Source of the DNA: Isoetes taiwanensis
Lineage: Eukaryota; Streptophyta; Lycopodiopsida; Isoetales; Isoetaceae
Direction of reading: 5' to 3'
DNA length: 64,000 bases
NCBI GenBank assembly: GCA_021234155.1
Contig: JAJEKV010000015.1
Span: 122,001-186,000, forward strand
Shown: positions 57,420-64,000 of the stretch, piece after piece
Numbering within the stretch: position 1 is the first letter of the stretch
Layout of the letters: each line of letters opens with the position of its first letter
Notes under the pieces: model-generated
The model's database searches: none
What the model was told of the DNA's origin: nothing
The model's input: the letters and a program-made list of their open reading frames with translations, nothing else
Translations under genes and position numbers: made by a program

Positions 57420-59125
57420 TTAGTGTTCCTCGTGGTTTAGAAGCTCCCGAAGGAAGCTCCCTAGATATGGAAGCACTGGCTGGTGATGAAACAACCTGTC
57501 CATAGGTATACTCCAGTCAATCATGGAGTATCTGGCGCGAAGATCATCATACTTATGACAGAAGTAAATAGCATGCCTCTCCGTCTCCACGTCCTCCTTG
57601 CAAGAACAAATTCTGTGTTGCTCATCAATGTTCAACCACCTCCCTCGTTCGATCATTAAGTGATGAGAACTCATGCGTATTCGTGCAATTGCTCTTATCT
57701 GCCCAGGAAACATGTTGTGGAGGCTCAGGTAAGGCTGTATGACATGGTCACGCTTTGGATTGAAGTCCCTGACATAGTACTGAACCTTCTTTTTAGAAGA
57801 TGCATCGCAATATGCCAAAAATGCGCATTCCTTGAACTCTTTGGTGTAGGGACAAACAGTGAGGTTCAATCGTGCAAACCAGTCCTTTAGATCTTTATGC
57901 CAGCACTTTTTGCCGCCCTCATCAATCTGCGCAGCAGCATTGAGAGCAGACTGTACAAGTGAATCTTCACCTGCTTGTGTCTTCTGGTCGAGATACCGTA
58001 AAGTATTGCTCATAGCTTGAACTTCCAATGGGTGTGATCCAGTATCATACAGCAGTATCTCATATGGAACCGCTCTTTTTACCTTCAAAGCCATGTGCAA
58101 CCACGTTTTCTGGATTGATTCAATCTCGTTCCATTTAGACCTGCATAGTGATGGCCCCCATATTTCACTAGCATACAAAATGACTGGCATTACCAATGCT
58201 TCAAAAAGCTTCTTTCGGAGTGGCCAGTAAGTAATGTGAGCATGACGGCACATATTGGCCATTGCATAAAATGCTTTCAAAGCAGCTGCAATTCTAAGAT
58301 CCACGCCTTTTGTCCAAGGCTTTCGTCCAACGAACACTTCATGTCCCAAATATTTATAGGATTGTGCCTGTTCAATCACTTCTCCTTGATAGAATACAGT
58401 AGCGGGCTGCACTCCAAAGCTCAAGATCTTGGTTTTTCCCAGGTTGACTGTAAGACCAAACTCTAAGCAAAATTCACTTAGCACATCAAGTTGTCTCTGC
58501 AAGTGTTCTACAGTATGGGAGCATAAAAGTAAATCATCAGCATAAAGCAAAAGGATTACCATTTCATGGAAGATACGTGGGAAATGGCATCCAGATTGCT
58601 TGAGGAAGTCTTCTAGTTGGTCAATGTACAGACCGAACAAGGTAGGAGAGAGCGGGCAGCCTTGTTTTACTCCCACATCACTGGTGATTAGATCAGACAT
58701 GCCAAGTGGTGTGACCACTTTTCCCTGGACCGTTTCATATAATCTGCCTATAGCCTGCACCCATTCATTCGGAACCCCAAGCCGGATTAATCTGCATAGT
58801 AATTTCTGACGGGGAACCGTATCAAATGCTTTAGCAAAGTCAATGAAGCAACAGAGCAAGGATTTTCCTTGTGATTTAGCATCTTCTATCATCGTCCGTA
58901 ATGTGAGCAAATGGTCTATGGTTGAGAAACCTCGTCTGAACCCTGCTTGCCCTCGTGCTCTTATCCCCTGTTCCTCTGCCCATGCTGAAAGTTTAGAATC
59001 AAAGATCTTACCGAATAACTTAGCGAGAATGGGACTGATCATAATTGTCCTATAATTATTCGGGCAAAGAACATCGCCACCTTGCTTATGAATGGGGTGG
59101 ATCAAGCTTGTTGTCCAGGCAGCGG
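57420..59125 (-). CDS. LINE ORF2 C-terminal part: reverse transcriptase, 561 codons open
   Basis: Open from about 59105 to the stop at 57420. RT blocks in order: NNYRTIMISPILAKLFGKI; GQAGFRRGFSTIDHLLTLR; CCFIDFAKAFDTVPRQKLL (first catalytic Asp, about residue 90); GVKQGCPLSPTLFGLYIDQL; LLLYADDLLLCS (catalytic Asp pair, about residue 190); LGKTKILSFG and YKYLGHEVF. A thumb/connection region follows. Near the C-terminus a finger CSCKEDVETERHAIYFC (C-x-C, E-T, H, C) precedes YDDLRARYS, as in I/R1/Jockey-type elements. Upstream, one frame step near 59125 connects to ...NQAITDGFPLP..., so the protein was longer. All catalytic residues are present, but the upstream endonuclease is broken. Confidence 0.9.
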
Positions 59126-60780
59126 AAAACCATCTGTTATAGCTTGGTTAAAGAGATCGATATCAGGCCGGCAAGCTCTTTGCCACCATCTTTAAGATGT
59201 TCAGCCAACAATCCATCTATATCCCTTGCTTTGCCCACGGGCTAACCCGTCTATTCAGCCTTAACATCTTCCATCTTCGACAACAAAGCTGGCTGGATGG
59301 CTTCTTTAGGTAAGCGCCCGATCTTCCCCTTTAAAATAGAGATGCAAAGCATCACGTTTTCCAAGTATGCAAATCTGTCGAGGGCCAGCTCCTTGGTTGG
59401 AGGGCGAGGTGCTTCAAAACCATTTGCGGGTGTGTTGCCTTGTTCTCAAGTTTTGTTGTTCGGCTTGTATCCATGCTTTCGTTTCTTTTGTTTTACGGGT
59501 TTTCTATATTCTTGCGGTTTGGCGGGGTTGGCAATCTTTTTACGGCATGTTTTAGCTCATCGTCATACCACGCATTCACGGGTTGAGTGCCTTGTTTCTG
59601 GAGTATTCTCCATATGCATATTTAGCTTGTCGATAAAAGCCTATTAAGAGCAAAAGACCTTAGCATGTATACTATTCAATGCCTTGATTTTTGGCAGCTC
59701 ATTAAGGACTCTAGCATGAAAATCCAGCTTTTTAGCCTCATTATATTTGATACGGCTTATAATTCCTTCTCCAAGGGATGTTATGCCTTTGCTAATGTGA
59801 CTATAAGAGGAGCATGGTCACTTTCGCTCTCAAAATCTCCAAGCTGTGAAGTCTTGGATCATATGCATCAAGTGTGGTTCACCGATCGGATAATCTAAGA
59901 CTGAATAAGTGAACTCCTCAGTATTCTCGCTTCTAAAGGTGTAACCATCAGTTTGAAGTGGCCAACTCCATTAAAGATGACCATATTCAATGATGAGCAA
60001 AAGCTTAAAAATCTGTTGACTGCTTTGCATTACGTTTCTTTATGGCAACTCCTGCGAGTAAATCCATTCCATGTCTCAGTATATAGCGAGCTAAGCTCGA
60101 ATCAACAAATACTTTTGAAGCTGACTCTCCCTGTCCAACCATTCGGGTCCCCAATAAGAAGAACCTCGTGTGTTTGCTGCCATTCAGAGATTTTGAGACC
60201 CAATTGAGTTAGTGACCCATACGCTCTTTGGTACACAAAGCAGGAGAGATATAACAAGCTACTAGGATTAGATCTCGGTTTGTAAGCAGCCAGAGATGCC
60301 TTAACTTTAAGAGCCAAAAATTGTTTATTTTCTTCATCCTTGTGGATTCTTGTCACATCTCCTCCAAGCACGGAATGGACAAGACATGCTAATCCTCCAT
60401 AAGGACGTCCACGATGGGGCTTAGAATTCCCCACGGAGAATAGGTTTCATAGTTCTTTACACTTGGCAGCACCGCTTGCGATGTTCCCATGTTTCTAACA
60501 GAAATAGAATGTCTAGATTGTTAGTCTCTAATAGATCTAAGCTTCTACACGAGGCCGTTTGGACCCTTGATATTCCAACAACATATAGAGACTGCGGCGA
60601 GACTTGTTAGGCCTGCCTAGAAATCCCTATTCATTCCGATCTTTGATAAGCTTTTGTCCATTTCGTAAAGCGCCCATTTACCTGCTTTGCTCTTGCTTCT
60701 TTCACTTGCCGGATTGCCTCACGGGCCGGGATTGTAATTCTTTGCCAAGTCAAATCCTCACATATTAGGTAAGTCTTTGC
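59126..60780 (-). pseudogene. LINE ORF2 N-terminal part: APE endonuclease, broken
   Basis: 60434-60102 encodes GRPYGGLACLVHSVLGGDV, later SEWQQTHEVLLIGDPNGWTG, the expected G-D-F-N-A position with Phe changed to Pro. The 59.3-60.1 kb part is scrambled by stops and small indels. In an intact element this region cuts target DNA and leads into RT in one frame. Confidence 0.7.
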
Positions 60781-61350
60781 CTTTAAGCAATGGCCCTTGC
60801 TTCAAAATCTGTTCTAGATGTCTCATCTACGCACTTAACTAAGATATGCGGATCTTGTCTTCTATTTTTAGATCCGAGTTCTCCATGCATCGTGATATCT
60901 AGGTCAGCCATCTTCAATTGTTCTTTGCAAAATTGGACAGCCATATCTTTAGTTGTTTCTTACCGTTGTTTGGGAATGCCAATTATTCTTATCGAGGGCT
61001 CTCTTATGTCGGTCTCTTTCCTCGGCTAATGCGGCCTGGACTTCAGGTTTTCATCTTGATAGGGGTTTCAATTGGTTCTTCTTTGGGTGTTATGTTCCAG
61101 TATCTCTATTCTTCCTTCCAATGCTTCAATCTTAGATTGTAGCATGGCTACCCTATCTAACAAAGTTCTGACCTGTTTAACTTCTTCATGTATTTCATTA
61201 ACTATAAGCTGCATACCCTATAAGCTGCATCCAAGGCAGAGACTTTGTGCATCAGCAGCTCCCATGCCCCTTGTGTAAGAACAAATTCTCCTTCCGGCTG
61301 ATCAGGGATGGAGTTCTTCTGTTTTTGTCTAGTGTTAGAACCTGTCATTT
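60781..61350 (-). pseudogene. LINE ORF1 with coiled coil and RRM-like region
   Basis: Starts at ATG 61348 (MTGSNTRQKQKNSIPDQPEG). It then forms a clear heptad region broken by a duplication of atgcagcttatag near 61210-61235 (...LIVNEIHEEVKQVRTLLDRV, then MLQSKIEALEGRIEILEH). Further on, IRIIGIPKQ, MAVQFCKEQLKMADLDI and DPHILVKCVDE match the layout of the RRM-like domain of transposase-22/L1-type ORF1 proteins. Stops interrupt it (after IPKQR, and the terminal one near 60789). Plant L1 ORF1 usually carries a CCHC knuckle, so this architecture is noteworthy. Confidence 0.65.
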
Positions 61351-61410
61351 TCTGAACCCTTATGAAATTGAGATCAGCTACACAATACTCTAACCGTCTC
61401 AGCCAAAATT

Positions 61411-61456
61411 CTGTTGTGAAGGCCAGTCAGATCGACCAGGCTGGCCTTCACAACAG
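61411..61456. repeat. Perfect 16-bp hairpin at the LINE 5' end
   Basis: CTGTTGTGAAGGCCAG (61411-61426) and its exact reverse complement (61441-61456) flank a 14-base loop. It lies about 60 bp upstream of the LINE ORF1 start and abuts a TA repeat. It could be the 5' UTR fold of the element or an insertion-site rearrangement. Confidence 0.85.
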
Positions 61457-61490
61457 ATATATATATATATAAATATAAATATATATAACA
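61457..61490. repeat. (TA)n microsatellite
   Basis: atatatatatataaatataaatatatata directly after the hairpin. Confidence 0.85.
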
Positions 61491-64000
61491 GGTTGGAGAC
61501 GGTTGCAACACTTGAGCTAGTTACAGCACTTGTGAAGCTACCGCTGTAGGAGAGGTCACGTACTCTCACAACACTGGCTCAAAATACTAAGAGCTGTGTA
61601 GTCTCCTTTATTGCATTGGTGGCCTAATTTGCTATGGCACCACTCTATACTCTTTTCTTGTATGGATGCAATAGAACAATATCTTGAAGTGCAAAAAAAC
61701 ATAGACACACACTTGGTCAAAAAGACATGCTTGAAATGGCCACATTATGTAAAGAGCACAAAAAATATTTAGGCAAATATTAGCAAGTCTTCTGCTACAT
61801 AGAAGTCATGAAATATTTGGGGCCTAAGCAAGGAAAATAATTTGGGACCTGAGCTATATGCTAGGGCTTTGTTCAACAAAATTGATGATAATTGTTGATG
61901 AAACCGTGATTATTATATAGACTACATGGTGCTACTAGGCAATGTGGCTTAGGGCACAAAAGGATTTATTTGAAAAGAGCTTATTGACCATAGCTTATTG
62001 ACTTCACATTTGGCACTGGTTGTGTCGTAATTTGAAAGTTTGATGTGATAAAGACATATGTGTTAGGGCATACAAACCCTATACAAAACGGGTTGTGCAT
62101 GAGAAATATTATATGCCACGTGACCCCTTGGCCTAACCTAGACTTGCTTGATTAAAGATCCTATGGTGAATATCATTTATTTGGCAAGATACAAAGGTCG
62201 AGACTATATTTTCCTTTAACGGAATCTGGACATCTTTTCCACAATGATATTTGAATGGTGCGGTATACATATGCCAAATTACATTTGGATATTGTAAAGG
62301 TCTTTTGCATAAATCGATTTAGGGTTTTATATACTTCTGTCACTGTGATAGTGGCAGTAGCGCCTAAATGGCCGCCCTAAAAGGGCTGGGACAGATCGAA
62401 TCTGCTTGGTATAGCAGAAGAAAGATGAAATCTGGTCGTACCATGCCAGAAATAGGCTGGTCGGATTTAGGAAGATGCCAATATGGCCGCAGACATACCT
62501 GTCTGGATGCAAGACATATCTTTGATGCAAAACAGGAAATCGAAGTGTCTGTAGCAAGGCCGGTTTGCTATGGATTCCATTTGGTCTCTGGAATTTTACA
62601 CAAGCAATAATTTAGAGCCAGCCTCATGGCATGCTGGTGCTATTGTGGCCGATTTGGCATATACAAGCCTAAAAAGTATTTTCGGATATGCCATCTGTTG
62701 GAAAATAGGGGAGCCGAATACTGTTTTACTCTCTGATACAAAGCTGGAAACTCAGAGGTCGAAAATGCCAGTTCAAGAATACAAAGAGGCATTCGGTTTT
62801 GTCAGAGATCTTTGGCAGAGATTTATGACTTGGATATGCTTGGATTTGCTTGCATGCCGATTTGGGTCTACCATGGAGGTATGATCCTTAATTAATTAAT
62901 TCATTGATTGATTGAATATGCTTGCTGACATCTATGTTATGATAATAAGATTATGCGATTTACTGTCAAATACCTCGAAAGATTTACTGGCAGTTCCGGC
63001 AAGCCTCAAAACCAGTTTATTCAAATAAAAGCGAGAGAATTCTGTTGGTGCTACTTCTTCTGGGAGACAAAGTTGACGTAGCGTGGCAAATATCTGAAAA
63101 ATCTGATGGTCCCATTCAGGTTTGAATTTAAATCTATGGATGATCAGATGTGCTTATGTTTTTAGGACCGAGATACAGAATAGTGTTGGCAAATTGCATC
63201 CTCTGATAGAACAGGGTACAATGAGTTTTTGTGACTCTATGTATGATGCATAAAGTATGCTTTGTATGGATAAGTACGGTTGAAGCTTAAACCTTGCCCA
63301 TGCTTCCATAGTATTTCCGATTTCATGCTTCTACATCATAATTTATGCTGCTGCAGCATCCCTGGAAGCTAAAAGGGATCCAACCTTCATGGCATCCGAT
63401 AATAATTTTCTAGATTATGCGAGAAGTAGAAAATGAAATTATGTTGCATGCTTAACCATGTGATCTTGCTCATGGTAATTGTTGGTGATTAAAACACTTA
63501 ATGGCTTGATAATATTGCATCTCTTAGTGCTGCTAATGTATGACTATTCCTCACTAAGATCATCTAGCTTGTGCAAGCAAGATTGACAGTTGTATAATGG
63601 ATTTAAATGCAAGTATCCATTGTTACTCATCTCAAGTTTTAGATTTGAGAGAAACCTCAAGTTATAATTCCATTTTCCTTGCTTGTTAAGGCTAACTCAG
63701 GGCAAAAGGATACAATTGGTGATCAGTGATAAACTGAGAGACCCAATGTACCTTTTGGCCCTTGCATCGTTAAGGGATTCCGCTAACGTTTGCATGATTG
63801 GCTCTTGCAGTGCGGGTTCTCTCCTCCAATTGTCTCTGTTTTTGCTACCAGGGTTGGCGTTAACATGGAAGGTTATGGAATTACGAAAAAAATGTAACTG
63901 TATGCTATACGTTTTACAAGTTCTTGTTTAAACTTTACACTTTCAAGATAAGTCTACTTTGCAATTTGCTCTTTACTTTGTACGTTTGCTTTAGAATTTG
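61491..64000. other. Spacer, no gene recognised
   Basis: AT-rich with a few short open frames (62368-62610, 62570-62884, 63683-63931), none with a recognisable family. No transposon ends or RNA genes seen. Confidence 0.45.

Larger units (their letters stand above)
57310..61350 (-). mobile_element. Nearly full-length non-L1 LINE (family B copy), minus strand
   Basis: Reading from 61350 downward: ORF1 with coiled coil and RRM-like part, APE endonuclease remnants, a long RT frame, a 3' UTR with gggcttccgtggacgtt and an AT-rich tail of ttatta units (57300-57335). The RT and the 3' UTR resemble the plus-strand element at 34.8-39.7 kb, so they are one family with different tails. The C-terminal C-x-C...H...C finger and the non-poly(A) tail argue for an I/Jockey/CR1-like lineage over plant L1; the clade is not settled. 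Confidence 0.8.

Noticed and set aside
57420-59105. Host gene encoding a reverse transcriptase
   Set aside because: It sits in a LINE with ORF1, endonuclease remnants, a 3' UTR and a tail shared with another copy.

Overview
The window is nuclear DNA of a land plant with a large, repeat-rich genome. I infer a fern or possibly a gymnosperm, because plant-type gene fragments (GH9 endoglucanase, AP2/ERF factor, UBC19/20-type E2, NFD4/nodulin-like transporter) lie scattered among several classes of old transposons, with long introns and AT-rich spacers. The species cannot be fixed from sequence alone. I see no rRNA gene, no canonical tRNA gene, no CRISPR array and no bacterial-style operon. No host gene in the window looks intact.

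Layout. 1-6 kb: AT-rich spacer, three RY motifs, a broken GH9 gene and two unidentified exon-like pieces. 6-9 kb: a foldback element and short repeat families. 9.35-13.24 kb: an AP2/ERF pseudogene split by a 3,145-bp hAT transposon with perfect 19-bp terminal inverted repeats, an 8-bp target duplication and clustered GGGCGATT subterminal motifs. 17-19.8 kb: a 5'-truncated L1-type LINE holding a 239-bp TIR element. 20.1-28.3 kb: a ~158-bp satellite (two alternating unit types) split by a second L1 copy. That L1 is split by a 3,759-bp TIR element related to the 239-bp one. The large element carries an almost intact, intron-containing E2 ubiquitin-conjugating enzyme gene, and that gene is split by a ~413-bp element with perfect Pol III box A and box B motifs. 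This four-deep nest is the most striking structure in the window.

28.3-34.5 kb: a decayed MULE/SWIM transposase (minus), two NFD4-like transporter relics that appear to be duplicates, and a third L1 tail. 34.8-39.75 kb: a decayed non-L1 LINE (plus) ending in an ATTCT tail. 40-43.4 kb: short tandem and foldback repeats and an isolated tRNA-Met-type primer-binding site. 43.4-50.2 kb: a decayed Ty3/gypsy chromovirus (minus) with a 1,621-bp 3' LTR, purine tract and chromodomain. 50.2-55.1 kb: spacer with minor repeats. 55.1-56.4 kb: three tandem copies of the box A/B element. 57.1-57.3 kb: a dense cluster of heat-shock elements around a TATA box. 57.3-61.4 kb: a nearly full-length non-L1 LINE (minus) with a 561-codon RT frame and an ORF1 that has coiled-coil and RRM-like features. 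61.5-64 kb: unannotated spacer.

The recognisable coding capacity is mostly transposon-derived. The host-like genes are targets or passengers of transposons and show stops, frameshifts or missing exons. All family assignments are from motif recognition by eye. TIRs, target duplications and repeat periods were read directly from the sequence.
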